Assembly (NCBI GenBank): GCA_016717335.1
Contig: JADKFS010000001.1
Location: 1,364,001 to 1,428,000 of the forward strand
DNA length: 64,000 bases
Direction of reading: 5' to 3'
Origin: Candidatus Ribeiella danica
GTDB taxonomy: Bacteria > Chloroflexota > Chloroflexia > Chloroflexales > Roseiflexaceae
Below are positions 17,189 to 25,405 of this stretch, piece by piece. Positions within the stretch are counted from its first letter, which is position 1. Each line of letters begins with the position of its first letter. Made by a program: the position numbers and the translations under genes. The notes below the pieces were generated by a model, which was not told the DNA's origin, searched no databases, and saw nothing but the letters and a program-made list of their open reading frames with translations.

Positions 17189-19963
17189 CTACGGTGCCCC
17201 GAGCAGGATGATCGGCACGTACACGCTGTCGCTGCCGAAGCCGCCCGCGCCGGGCAGCTGGATCGTGTAGACCGATCGGCCGTAGGTGAACGCGGCGAGC
17301 GTCGTCGCGCCGCGGTCGATCGTCAGATATTTGATGACGGTGTTGGGCAGGCCGTTCTGGTAGCGCTGCCACGCCACCGGGCTGGCGTCGATGTCGTTGG
17401 TGTAGTAGAAGCCGAAGTGCGTGCCGAGGAACACCTGCTTGCGGTTGTTCGGGTTGACAATCACCGAGGCGGCCGGCACGTCCGGCAGGTTGCTGGTCTT
17501 GTCGGCCCAGCTCCAGCTGGCGGCGCTCTCGCAGCTCGCGGCGCAGCTGGCCTGGAACAGGTGGCCCGGCGTGCCGGGCGTGTTGGCGTTGAAGCCGCCC
17601 ACCGCCGCGTAGACGACCCGGTCGTCGGTCGGGTCGAAGCCCACGCCCAGGATGGCGCGGTTCGGCAGCACGGCGTTGCCGCCGCTCAGGTCGACCCAGT
17701 TGGCCGAGGGGTTGGGCGCGCAGGCGAAGCTGGGCGTGTCCACGGCGGCGGCGCTGCAGCTTGCGCCCGTGAAGATATTGTTCGACCACTGCACGTTGCC
17801 GTCGTCGGTGCCGACCAGCGCGCTAGTCGGGCTCGAGGGCGCGAGGCGCACGTCGATGATCGTGTTGGCCGCCTTGTCGGTGGTGATGTTGCCCTTGGTC
17901 AGATCGGGCGATACCGCCGCCCAGGCGAACGAGCTGGTGCCGCCGGTGCCGCTGGCCCACAGCCGGTAGGTGCCCAGGATGATGTCCTTGCAGCTCGCGC
18001 TGGCGCAGTGCAGCTGGTCGAGCACGAACGGCGTGGACCAGTCGCTGCGGTCGACCAGCGAGCCGAAGCTGTACCAGCCGCCGGCGCAGTCGTTGAACGA
18101 TCCCTGCGCGCCGGAGGTCGAGCAGGAAAGGCTGCCATAGATATACTCGGTATACCAGTTGCCCTGCGAGATCGAGCCGCCCAGCGGGTCGAACGCGGCG
18201 AAGAAGCCGTCGCCGCCGTTGCCGCGCGCCTGCCACTGCAAGGCCGCGTTGCCCGAGTCCCAGCTGGCCGAGCCGTTGTCCTGCATCCCGCCGACGGCGT
18301 ACTGGGTGCCGCCGGCGAAGTTCGCGCCGAGCTGGCCGGCGTAGAACTGCGAGATGTTCAGCCCGCCGTTGATCTGTGTGAAGCCGCCCGCGGCGCCGGT
18401 GGCCAGGTAGATCCCGCCGTCGTTGCCGACCAGGAATTTGTTGCTGGCGATCATCGCCACGCCGTGCTGGTCGGGGTGGATCGAGCCGTAGCTCGCGCAG
18501 CCGAACGAGTAGACGTTCGCCAGGTCGGCGATCGACGAGACGCCGGTGTAGTCGGCGTTGACGACCATTCTGTACAGGCCGGTGCGGCCGATGTACAGAA
18601 TCTTGTCGTTGCTTGGGTCGACGCCGACGAACAGGTCGTACCAGTCCTGCTGCTCGAAGTTGCCCGACCCGAAGCAGTCGCGATAGCTCGAATCGCCCGA
18701 GCTGGCGATCTGGGTCCAGCTCGCGCCGCCGTTCTGCGTGACCCAGGTGCCGAGCGCGTTGCGGAGGGCGTAGCTCGACACCTGCGCGTAGATCAGCTGC
18801 GGGTTCTGGGCCGACTGCGCCAGCTGGATGCGGCCGACGTTGTTGGCTGTGCCGCTGCCGGTGCCGGCCGGCCAGCCGCTGTTCAGCAGCGTGAAGAGCG
18901 GCGCGCCTGCTGCCGGCAGGGTGGCTTTGTAGACGCCGTTGCCGCCGCCGATGTTGCCGTAGAGCCTGCTGTTGTACGGGTAGCCGATCGCCACGTAGGC
19001 GATGGTCGTGGTGGTGCTGCCGTCGAGCACGATCGACGAGACGCGCTGCGACTGGCCGGCCTGGCTGTGGACGTCGTAGCGCGCCCAGCTGGCGCCGGCG
19101 TCGTGCGACATGAAGAAGCCGTGGCGCGTGCCGGCCAGCACGTTGTTCGAGTTGTTCGGGTCGACCGCCAGCGCGCCGATGTTCTGCTCGGGCTTGTCGG
19201 GCGTGCCGGCGGCGAAGGGCGTGAAGATGTCAGCGCCGAGCTGCGTCCAGGTCGCGCCGCCGTCGGTCGTCTTCATGATCCCCTCGCCGAACTGGTCGGC
19301 CGCGTCGAAGTCGCCCGTGCCGACGTACAGCGTGTTGTGGTTATTCGGGTCGATCGCGATCGCGCCGACCGCCTGGGTGACGAAGTCCTTGCCCTCCCAC
19401 AGCGGCGCCCAGGTCGTCGCGGCCGAGCAGCAGTTGGTCGTCTTCCAGAGGCCGCCGGCCGTCGCGCCGGCGTAGGCGATCGCCGGGTTGGCCGGGTCGA
19501 CCGCCACGGCGTTGACGCGGCCGGTCACCAGGCCATACTTGTAGCCGTCCGAAGCGGCGTCGTTGTCGATCGGCGCCGGGCCGAGCGAGGCCCAGCTGGT
19601 CGTGCCGGGCGGGCGGGCGGCGCTGGCGGCCGGGCGCGCGGGGCCATTCGGCGAGAAGAAGTCGGCGCCGTCGCGCACGAAGCGCTGGACGTGGCTGCGG
19701 GCCCGCGTGCGCCAGGCGGCCGGCATCGTGCCGGCCGGGTAGGTCATCCGGTCGAGCGCGGACTGGGCGCGCTCCTCGATCTCGTCCGACTCATTCTCGG
19801 CGCCCTCCTGCGGCACGCCACGGTTGAACGCGTCGCGCTCGCGCGCCCGCCACCAGGCCGGCTCGATCGAGCTGATCGACGAGACGCCCACGATGCTGAG
19901 CAGGATCGTGGCGATCAGCAGAGCGGCGGCGATACGGCGACGTCGCGGTCCCTGGGTCGGCAT
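17189..19963 (-). CDS. Large secreted BNR/sortilin-like beta-propeller protein
   Basis: From ATG 19963 (behind AAGGAGC) the product is 924 residues. A basic N-terminus and hydrophobic stretch (RRRRIAAALLIATILLSIVG) form a signal anchor. The body has Asp-box repeats typical of sialidase/VPS10 propellers: KTTDGGATWTQLG, MSHDAGASWARYD, VTQNGGASWTQIA, each followed by NNVLAGT or ILYIGRTG strands. No sialidase Arg triad is evident, so 'sialidase' should not be assumed; these proteins often act in binding or as exported structural proteins. The C-terminus ends DSVYVPIILLGAP, a short aromatic-Pro-hydrophobic tail of the kind seen at the end of other exported Chloroflexota proteins. Confidence 0.85.
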   Translation of the reverse strand: MPTQGPRRRRIAAALLIATILLSIVGVSSISSIEPAWWRARERDAFNRGVPQEGAENESDEIEERAQSALDRMTYPAGTMPAAWRTRARSHVQRFVRDGADFFSPNGPARPAASAARPPGTTSWASLGPAPIDNDAASDGYKYGLVTGRVNAVAVDPANPAIAYAGATAGGLWKTTNCCSAATTWAPLWEGKDFVTQAVGAIAIDPNNHNTLYVGTGDFDAADQFGEGIMKTTDGGATWTQLGADIFTPFAAGTPDKPEQNIGALAVDPNNSNNVLAGTRHGFFMSHDAGASWARYDVHSQAGQSQRVSSIVLDGSTTTTIAYVAIGYPYNSRLYGNIGGGNGVYKATLPAAGAPLFTLLNSGWPAGTGSGTANNVGRIQLAQSAQNPQLIYAQVSSYALRNALGTWVTQNGGASWTQIASSGDSSYRDCFGSGNFEQQDWYDLFVGVDPSNDKILYIGRTGLYRMVVNADYTGVSSIADLANVYSFGCASYGSIHPDQHGVAMIASNKFLVGNDGGIYLATGAAGGFTQINGGLNISQFYAGQLGANFAGGTQYAVGGMQDNGSASWDSGNAALQWQARGNGGDGFFAAFDPLGGSISQGNWYTEYIYGSLSCSTSGAQGSFNDCAGGWYSFGSLVDRSDWSTPFVLDQLHCASASCKDIILGTYRLWASGTGGTSSFAWAAVSPDLTKGNITTDKAANTIIDVRLAPSSPTSALVGTDDGNVQWSNNIFTGASCSAAAVDTPSFACAPNPSANWVDLSGGNAVLPNRAILGVGFDPTDDRVVYAAVGGFNANTPGTPGHLFQASCAASCESAASWSWADKTSNLPDVPAASVIVNPNNRKQVFLGTHFGFYYTNDIDASPVAWQRYQNGLPNTVIKYLTIDRGATTLAAFTYGRSVYTIQLPGAGGFGSDSVYVPIILLGAP

Positions 19964-20049
19964 GGCTTGCTCCTTGTGTCGCAATACGGAAACAACTGGT
20001 GCTGGCGCCCGCCGCGAACCCCTGTTCCTGGCGCTCATTCGCGCTCTTA

Positions 20050-20168
20050 GGCATGCTTCAAAGCTACTTTACAGTTTTCAATGCGGCATTGTGGCGTTGG
20101 TATGCAGTTGTTCCCTTCCGCAGACGCGCTAAACTGTAAAGCTGAATTGCCTTGTTTTGAAACATGCC
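20050..20168. mobile_element. MITE-like element 1, GGCATGnTTCAA ends, TTA flanks
   Basis: The element begins GGCATGCTTCAAAG and ends GTTTTGAAACATGCC. TTA lies on each side (20047-20049, 20169-20171). Inside, CTTTACAGTTT and AAACTGTAAAG form a second inverted pair. It directly abuts element 2, sharing the middle TTA. Confidence 0.75.
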
Positions 20169-20171
20169 TTA

Positions 20172-20276
20172 GGCATGGTTCAATCGAGCGTGACCGTTCA
20201 TTGCCCAAAGGCGTAGGGGCGCGATAGATCGCGCCCGTACAGTGTCAAGGCGAAATCCCTGGAATTGAACCATGCC
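20172..20276. mobile_element. MITE-like element 2, GGCATGGTTCAAT ends, TTA flanks
   Basis: Ends GGCATGGTTCAAT and ATTGAACCATGCC are exact complements, flanked by TTA (20169-20171, 20277-20279). The 105-bp body contains GGCGCGATAGATCGCGCC. It is nearly identical to the copy at 61389-61494. The rest of the gap to 20409 holds only a GGGG/CCCC hairpin and no gene. Confidence 0.8.
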
Positions 20277-20409
20277 TTACACCTGGGAGCGCAGGAGTCT
20301 TGGCTGGTGCGGGGAAACGCCGGCACCAGCCAATGTTCGCCCCCAACCCCTGAGAGGGGCGGGGACAAGGGGGTGATCTGAGCCGCACTGCCTGGTGGGA
20401 GCAGGGCAT

Positions 20410-22908
20410 CTACTGCAGGCCGGTCACCAGACCGGCGTACTTCTCCGTCAGCACGCGCGCCTGGTCCTCGCCGCTGCCCTCGGCGATGATATGGAAGAAC
20501 GGCCCGTCGGGGTCGGGCAGGATCAGCACCCACTCGTCGCCCAGGTCGATCTTGACGCCGTCGACCTGCTCGAGCTTGCGGTCCTGGTACTGCTGGTTGA
20601 GGATGCGCATGACCTTGCCCTTGTGCTCCCAGCGGCACGGCACGCGCGCCTGGTGCATGTAGTAGCGCGGCAACTCGTGGATCACCTGCGAGAAGCTGAA
20701 GCCGCGCAGCGTCAGCAGCTCCATAATCTTGACGATCGCGAAGATCCCGTCGACGATCGGGTAGAAAGCCGGGAAGATGTAGTTACCGGCGCCGTCGCCG
20801 AGCAGCAGCATATCGCGGTTGCTCGCCGCCGTCTGCATCATGGCCGCCAGAGTCGCGCGGGTGCGGACGATCTTGCCGCCGTAGCGCTCGGCGATCTGCT
20901 CGAAGGCGCGCGGCGCCGTGACCGGCACCGCCACCGTCCCGCCGCCGTTGACCGACATCGTCAGGGCGGTGAGCGCCGCCAGCGCCTGCGTGCCGAGCAG
21001 CCGCCTGCCGGCATCGTCCACCAGGTAGAGCTTCTCACCGCCGCCGTCGATCCGCACGCCCATGTGCGCGCTCAGCACCGGCGTGATTCGCGCCAGCCGC
21101 TCCATGCCCTCCTCGAACTCCTGCGCAGTCTGGAACAGGCGGTTGTCGTCGAGGTTGGCGTTCAGCTCGACCACGTCGACCTCGAGCCGGCGCAGGATGT
21201 TCGGCAGGATACTGGAGACGTTGGAGTTGGCGTAGTCGATCACTAGGTTGAAGTCGCGCGCGATGCCGCTGAGCGCCTCCTTGCGCAGCGCTTTGAAGAA
21301 GGCGTCGGTGTAGGTCTGCTCGATATTCTCGACGTCGGCGATGCGCCCGATCTCGTCGAGGTAGACGCGCCGGTAGTCCTCGCGGAAGAACACGCCCTCG
21401 ATCCGGCGCTCGGTAGCGGTATCGATGTCGAGGCCGTTCTTGTCGAAGAACTTGATGTCGACCACCCGGTTGTCGAACGGCGAGAGCCGCAGGTGGATGC
21501 CGCCGGCCGCGCCCTCCGCGTGGGTGATGTAGCGCGCCACCGGGATGGGCACGCTGTGCAGCTCGGCCACGTTCACGCCGGCCGAGGGGATGCCGGCGAT
21601 CATCGCGCGCTTGAGCATGCGCGAGGTGTAGTGCGCGTCGCGGTTCATCGTGACGTGGCAGCCGCGCGGGAGCGTCGCGCCGAAGGCGGCGCTGAGCTTG
21701 GCGCAGAACTCGGGCGTCAGGTCGATGTTGACCAGGCCGGTGATGCCGTTGCGGCCGAACAGCACGCGCCGGCCCTGCGAGCCCCAGATGATGCTGCTGC
21801 TGATCGTCGCGCCCTCGTCGACCTCCTTGCTCGGCCAGATCTTGACGTTCGCGCCGATCACCGCCCCGGCGTTGATGATCGTCTGGTCGCCGACGACCAC
21901 GCCCTCGAACAGCACCGCGCGGCTCTTGATGTTGCACTGGCGCATCACGATCGCGCCGCGCAGCTCGGCCCGCTCGCCGATGTACGAGTTGCGCCAGATG
22001 ATCGAGCGGTCGATCGTCGCGCGCGTGTCCACCACCGTGTAGTCGCGGATCGCCGAGGGGCCGTGCACGATCACGCCGCCCTTGATCTTCACGCCGTGGC
22101 CCAGGAAGACCGGGCCGAAGAACTGCGCGTCGGGCGCGATCTCGGCGTCGCCCTCGAGCCAGAGGTCGTTCGACTCCTTGTGGCCGACGCGCGGCAGGTC
22201 GACTCGGCCCATCATGTAGTCGCGGTTGGCGCGCATGTACTCTTCGATCGTGCCGACGTCGGTCCAGTAGCCCTCGGTGACATAGCCGAACAGCGTGTCG
22301 CTCTTGCGCAGCATCTGCGGGAAGACATCCTTCGACCAGTCGGTGATCTTGCCCTTGGGGATATACTTGAACACCTCCGGGTCGAGCACGTAGATGCCGG
22401 TGTTGACCGTATCGGAGAAGACCTCGCCCCAGCTCGGCTTCTCCATGAACTGGGTGACGTGGCCCTGCTCGTCGATGATGATCACCCCGTACTCGAGCGG
22501 GTTGGGCACGCGCGTGAGCGTCAGCGTGGCGAGCCCGTCGCGGCTATTGTGGAACTCGATGATCTTCGTGAGGTTGAAATCGGTCAGCGCGTCGCCCGAG
22601 ATCACCAGGAAGGGCTCGCGCAGGAGGTGCTCGGCGTTCTTGACGCTGCCGGCGGTGCCGAGCGGCTGCTCCTCAAGGGCGTAGTCGATATGCACGCCGT
22701 GGGCCGCCCCGTCGCCGAAGTGATCCTGGATGACGTTGGCGAGGTACTGGACGGTGACGACGATCTCGGTAATGCCGTGGATCTTCAGCAGCTCGATGAT
22801 ATGGGCCATCACCTGGCGGTCGACGATCGGCACCATCGGCTTGGGCCGATTGATCGTCAGGGGACGTAAGCGCGAGCCCTCGCCTCCGGCCATCACGACA
22901 GCTTTCAC
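20410..22908 (-). CDS. NDP-sugar pyrophosphorylase fused to a phosphohexomutase-like domain
   Basis: The 832-residue protein has an N-terminal nucleotidyltransferase (MKAVVMAGGEGSRLRPLT, KPMVPIVDRQ, then VISGDALTDFNL), a left-handed beta-helix of hexapeptide repeats (residues about 255-365) and a C-terminal phosphomannomutase-like region (about 380-832). Such fusions are annotated as mannose-1-phosphate guanylyltransferase/phosphomannomutase and feed GDP-mannose or cell-surface sugar synthesis. In the mutase part the phospho-serine loop (normally TxSHNP) reads THAEGAAGGIH and the metal loop (normally DxDGDR) reads RIDGGGEKL. Mutase activity is therefore doubtful and the domain may be regulatory. 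It has its own promoter at 23060-23089 and a leader of roughly 145 nt. Confidence 0.9.
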   Translation of the reverse strand: MKAVVMAGGEGSRLRPLTINRPKPMVPIVDRQVMAHIIELLKIHGITEIVVTVQYLANVIQDHFGDGAAHGVHIDYALEEQPLGTAGSVKNAEHLLREPFLVISGDALTDFNLTKIIEFHNSRDGLATLTLTRVPNPLEYGVIIIDEQGHVTQFMEKPSWGEVFSDTVNTGIYVLDPEVFKYIPKGKITDWSKDVFPQMLRKSDTLFGYVTEGYWTDVGTIEEYMRANRDYMMGRVDLPRVGHKESNDLWLEGDAEIAPDAQFFGPVFLGHGVKIKGGVIVHGPSAIRDYTVVDTRATIDRSIIWRNSYIGERAELRGAIVMRQCNIKSRAVLFEGVVVGDQTIINAGAVIGANVKIWPSKEVDEGATISSSIIWGSQGRRVLFGRNGITGLVNIDLTPEFCAKLSAAFGATLPRGCHVTMNRDAHYTSRMLKRAMIAGIPSAGVNVAELHSVPIPVARYITHAEGAAGGIHLRLSPFDNRVVDIKFFDKNGLDIDTATERRIEGVFFREDYRRVYLDEIGRIADVENIEQTYTDAFFKALRKEALSGIARDFNLVIDYANSNVSSILPNILRRLEVDVVELNANLDDNRLFQTAQEFEEGMERLARITPVLSAHMGVRIDGGGEKLYLVDDAGRRLLGTQALAALTALTMSVNGGGTVAVPVTAPRAFEQIAERYGGKIVRTRATLAAMMQTAASNRDMLLLGDGAGNYIFPAFYPIVDGIFAIVKIMELLTLRGFSFSQVIHELPRYYMHQARVPCRWEHKGKVMRILNQQYQDRKLEQVDGVKIDLGDEWVLILPDPDGPFFHIIAEGSGEDQARVLTEKYAGLVTGLQ

Positions 22909-22949
22909 AGCGCAGCTCCTCTCCTTCGTGGTCGGCGGCTGACTTCATT

Positions 22950-23046
22950 GCAGTAGTCAGTTGTCAGTAGCCAGTAGTCAGTAGCGCTGACGCATCGCCA
23001 AGCGGTTGCGCGCCGTTGATCAGGTTCGATCTCCCTGACCACCGCT
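22950..23046 (-). promoter_or_regulatory. Leader of the nucleotidyltransferase gene: stem-loop and word repeat
   Basis: The presumed 5' UTR holds a stem-loop: AGCGGT (23001-23006) pairs with ACCGCT (23041-23046), and inside it TCAGG pairs with CCTGA. Closer to the gene lies a CAGTAGTCAGT word array (22952-22985). It matches no riboswitch class I know. Confidence 0.35.
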
Positions 23047-23059
23047 AAGGGTAGCGCGT

Positions 23060-23089
23060 AGTATAGCACGCCGCCTGCGCGCGGGGCAA
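23060..23089 (-). promoter_or_regulatory. Candidate promoter of the nucleotidyltransferase-mutase gene
   Basis: On the minus strand TTGCCC (23084-23089) and TATACT (23060-23065) are 18 bp apart, and a TGC just before the -10 resembles an extended element. Confidence 0.5.
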
Positions 23090-23106
23090 GACTGAGTCTT
23101 TTTTTG

Positions 23107-23412
23107 CGGGGCGCTGCGCCCCCGGCCCCCCTCCGGCAAATAATGCTTGTGGCATATCCGATAGTGGTGGTGCATGCCCAGCACCATACCTGCGAGGCCA
23201 GTTGCCTCCCGCCGCGCCTGGATTCAGCCAGGCATACGCATCAAGCATCGCAACTGAGGCGGGATTATTTTGGGGTCCAGGGGCGAAGCCCCGGCCGGGG
23301 GGTGGCGGGGGTGGCGGCCCACCCCTGCCCGCGGGGGTACGGGGGGCGCGCAGCCCCCCGACCAAGCGGGTATGCACGCCCACGCGGGGCACGGGGGCGC
23401 GCAGCCCCCCGC
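23107..23412. repeat. Dispersed GC-rich repeat, copy C
   Basis: It shares GGGGCGCTGCGCCCCC, CTCCGGCAAAT, the stem-loop at 23216-23233 (GCCTGG ATTCAG CCAGGC, a perfect 6-bp stem) and TTTTGGGGTCCAGGGGCG with the other copies. It fills the space between the promoter of the nucleotidyltransferase gene and the 3' end of the phasin-like gene. Confidence 0.75.
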
Positions 23413-23489
23413 ATGAACAGACTACAAACCAAAAGCCGGGAGCCGCCTGACAAGGCGACCCCCGGTTCTTGGATGAGCGAAGCGTAGAA

Positions 23490-23888
23490 CTACTTCTGCT
23501 TGCGCAGCTCCTCGACGCGGACGGAGAGCTGGGCGATCTTGGCGCTAAGGTCCTCGATGTCGCGCTTGGAGGGGATGTTCAGCCGGTTCAGGAACTCCTC
23601 CATGCCCTGCTCGACGCGCGTGGTCACCTTCTCGACCTGCTCCTTCGGGTCGGGCCGGCCCTGGCGCAGGCGGCCCTGGACGTCGCGCAGCAGCTTCTCG
23701 GCGTCCTTCTGGGCGATCTCGCCGCGCTCGACCAGCTTGTTCACGAACGCCTCGGTCTCGTCGCGGGTCAGCGCGACCGCGCCGACGCTGGCCAGCAGCA
23801 GCTTGCGCACCGTCTCGACGAACGAGGTGGTGGCCTCTTTGCCGTTCTCCACAACCTCACGGACTTTGACTTCGACTTCCTCGGTCAT
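23490..23888 (-). CDS. Phasin-like (PhaF/PhaI-type) coiled-coil protein
   Basis: The 132-residue protein is almost wholly helical. It begins MTEEVEVKVREVVENGKEAT, has a moderately hydrophobic amphipathic segment (FVETVRKLLLASVGAVALTR) and ends in heptads (DIEDLSAKIAQLSVRVEELR). This matches the polyhydroxyalkanoate granule-associated/phasin family, whose members coat storage granules or act as small scaffolds. No PHA synthase gene is in the window, so the granule link is inference. The promoter carries two palindromes (23936-23978), so expression is probably repressed by a dimeric regulator, and GGAGGTGCTGTT precedes the ATG. Confidence 0.75.
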   Translation of the reverse strand: MTEEVEVKVREVVENGKEATTSFVETVRKLLLASVGAVALTRDETEAFVNKLVERGEIAQKDAEKLLRDVQGRLRQGRPDPKEQVEKVTTRVEQGMEEFLNRLNIPSKRDIEDLSAKIAQLSVRVEELRKQK

Positions 23889-23935
23889 AACAGCACCTCC
23901 AGATGCTTATAATCTTGACATACAAGCGACGGTTT

Positions 23936-23952
23936 ATAACGCAGTGCGTTAT
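23936..23952. promoter_or_regulatory. Operator-like palindrome 1 (phasin promoter)
   Basis: ATAACGCAGTGCGTTAT is a perfect 8-bp inverted repeat around one central base. It lies just downstream of the -10 element, 48 bp from the start codon. Its size and symmetry fit a TetR-type site. Confidence 0.7.
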
Positions 23953-23958
23953 GGGCAG

Positions 23959-23987
23959 AGTATAACACGGTGCGTTATCAAAGTCAA
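23959..23987 (-). promoter_or_regulatory. Promoter of the phasin-like gene with operator 2 in the spacer
   Basis: On the minus strand TTGACT (23982-23987) and TATACT (23959-23964) have a 17-bp spacer, close to consensus. A second palindrome, ATAACACGGTGCGTTAT (23962-23978), occupies the spacer and overlaps the -10. The centres of the two palindromes are 26 bp apart. Confidence 0.75.
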
Positions 23988-23998
23988 GCACTTTGTGC

Positions 23999-24230
23999 GA
24001 GGGGCTGCGCGCCCCCCGCCTGTGGCGGCCCTCAGGGGAACCCGCGCCTCTTCCCCCAGTCCCCCTCCGGCAAATGACTCCGCTTCAATTACGATCGTCG
24101 CGGCGCATGCCTGACACCATTCCAATCGGACGTGTTGGGCTCCGCCGCGGCTGGATTCCGCTGGGCATGCGCGCCAAGCCCTGAACGTGAGGCTGCGTCA
24201 TTTTGGGGTCCAGGGGCTCGCAGCCCCCGA
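23999..24230. repeat. Dispersed GC-rich repeat, copy D
   Basis: This copy has CTCCGGCAAATG, CGCATGCC, ACCATTCC, the variant stem-loop at 24149-24166, GGGCATGCGCGCCAAGC and TTTTGGGGTCCAGGGGC. It lies between the -35 boxes of two divergent promoters, 12 bp from one and 11 bp from the other. Confidence 0.7.
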
Positions 24231-24240
24231 CCTAAATGGC

Positions 24241-24287
24241 TTGACAACACTGTTTGAGTCAGGTATACTTAGTGTGTAAATAACACT
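24241..24287 (+). promoter_or_regulatory. Promoter and operator of the NrtR-type regulator gene
   Basis: A consensus TTGACA (24241-24246) and TATACT (24264-24269) are 17 bp apart. Immediately downstream, AGTGTGTAAATAACACT (24271-24287) is an AGTGT/ACACT inverted repeat covering the expected transcription start. Its position suggests autorepression. Confidence 0.75.
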
Positions 24288-24304
24288 ATTAGGGAGAGGT
24301 GATC

Positions 24305-25030
24305 ATGGCGGAGAACACCGAAAGCTACGATCCGTCTCGCTACGAGCGGCCCTCGGTCACCGTCGACGTTGTGATCTTCACCTTACAGAATCGCGAGCTG
24401 AACGTATTGCTGGTGCAGCGCAAGCACTGGCCGTTCGAGGGCTGCTGGGCGCTGCCAGGCGGCTTCACCAACATGAACGAGTCGCTCGACCAGGCGGCGC
24501 GGCGCGAGCTGGAGGAGGAGACCGGCCTCCACGACATTTACCTCGAGCAGCTCTACACCTTCGGCGAGCCGCAGCGCGACCCGCGCACGCGCGTGATCAG
24601 CGTCGCCTACATCGCGCTCGTCAGCGCCGACAAGCAGACCCTGCGCGCCTCGGACGAGAGCACCGACGTGCGCTGGTTCCCGGTGCGGCGGCTGCCCGGC
24701 CCGCTGGCGTTCGACCACGACGCCATTCTGGCGACCGCGATGGATCGGCTGCGCTCGAAGCTGGAGTACACCACCCTGGCGTTCCAGCTGCTGCCCGAGG
24801 TCTTCTCGATCCTCGAGCTGAAGTATACCTACGAGCAGATCCTGGGCGAAAAGCTCGACAAGGGTAACTTCTACCGCAAGATCAAGGATGCCAAAGTGCT
24901 GGAGGACACCGGCATGCGCCGCGAGGGCCGCGGCCGCCCGACCACGCTCTACCGCTTCCGTCGCAACCGCGGCGACGAGCAGTTCGTCTTTCGCTGGCGC
25001 GAGGCGCGCGTCGATAGCGGCGAGGAGTGA
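24305..25030 (+). CDS. nrtR: NrtR-type transcriptional regulator (Nudix domain plus winged helix)
   Basis: The 241-residue protein joins an N-terminal Nudix domain (YERPSVTVDVVIFTLQ; Nudix box GGFTNMNESLDQAARRELEE with ETGL) to a C-terminal winged-helix region (ILELKYTYEQILGEKLDKGN, FYRKIKDAKVLEDTGMRR, GRPTTLYRF). This is the NrtR architecture, in which ADP-ribose binding controls repression of NAD-biosynthesis genes. The next gene codes for NAD synthetase, which supports the call. The Nudix box lacks part of the GX5EX7REUXEEXGU pattern, as in non-hydrolytic regulators. I start at ATG 24305 behind AGGGAGAGG rather than at the GTG six bases earlier. Confidence 0.85.
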   Translation: MAENTESYDPSRYERPSVTVDVVIFTLQNRELNVLLVQRKHWPFEGCWALPGGFTNMNESLDQAARRELEEETGLHDIYLEQLYTFGEPQRDPRTRVISVAYIALVSADKQTLRASDESTDVRWFPVRRLPGPLAFDHDAILATAMDRLRSKLEYTTLAFQLLPEVFSILELKYTYEQILGEKLDKGNFYRKIKDAKVLEDTGMRREGRGRPTTLYRFRRNRGDEQFVFRWREARVDSGEE

Positions 25031-25389
25031 GCGAGACAAGGTGACAAGGTGACCGGGTGACCGGGTGACAAGGTGACAAGGAGCGTGGGACTTGGGGCTT
25101 AGGGCTTGGGTGCGACCGGGTGACAAGGTGACAAGGTGACAAGGAGCGTGGGAACTTGGGGCTTGGGGCTTGGGTGCGACCGGGTGACAAGATGACAAGG
25201 TGACAAGGAGCGTGGGACTTGGGGCTTGGGGCTTGGGTGCGACCGGGTGACAAGGTGACAAGGTGACAAGGTGACAAGGTGACAAGATGACAAGGTGATC
25301 TTGGTCCTTGGTCCTTGGTCTTTCATCCTTCATCCTTCATCCTTCATCCTTCATCCTTCATCCTTCATCCTTCATCCTTCATCGCTACT
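25031..25389. repeat. Large composite word-repeat array
   Basis: The gap before nadE is almost entirely tandem words: GTGACAAG units, three longer cassettes containing GAGCGTGGGACTTGGGGCTT and TGGGTGCGACCGGGTGAC (period about 63 bp, 25079-25245), TTGGTCC units (25300-25315) and nine TTCATCC units (25315-25383). No coding function is apparent. Confidence 0.85.
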
Positions 25390-25405
25390 ATACGCAAGGA
25401 GCCAT

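Noticed and set aside
17189..19963. Sialidase
   Set aside because: Asp-boxes are present, but the sialidase Arg triad and the FRIP motif are not visible.
16958..20050. 1030-codon plus-strand frame opposite the BNR protein
   Set aside because: Same reason: antisense of a well-supported secreted protein, no recognisable domain.
25295..25405. N-terminal extension of nadE (ILHPSSF repeats)
   Set aside because: The extra residues are translated TTCATCC words; a ribosome site and the conserved amidase start point to the ATG at 25406.
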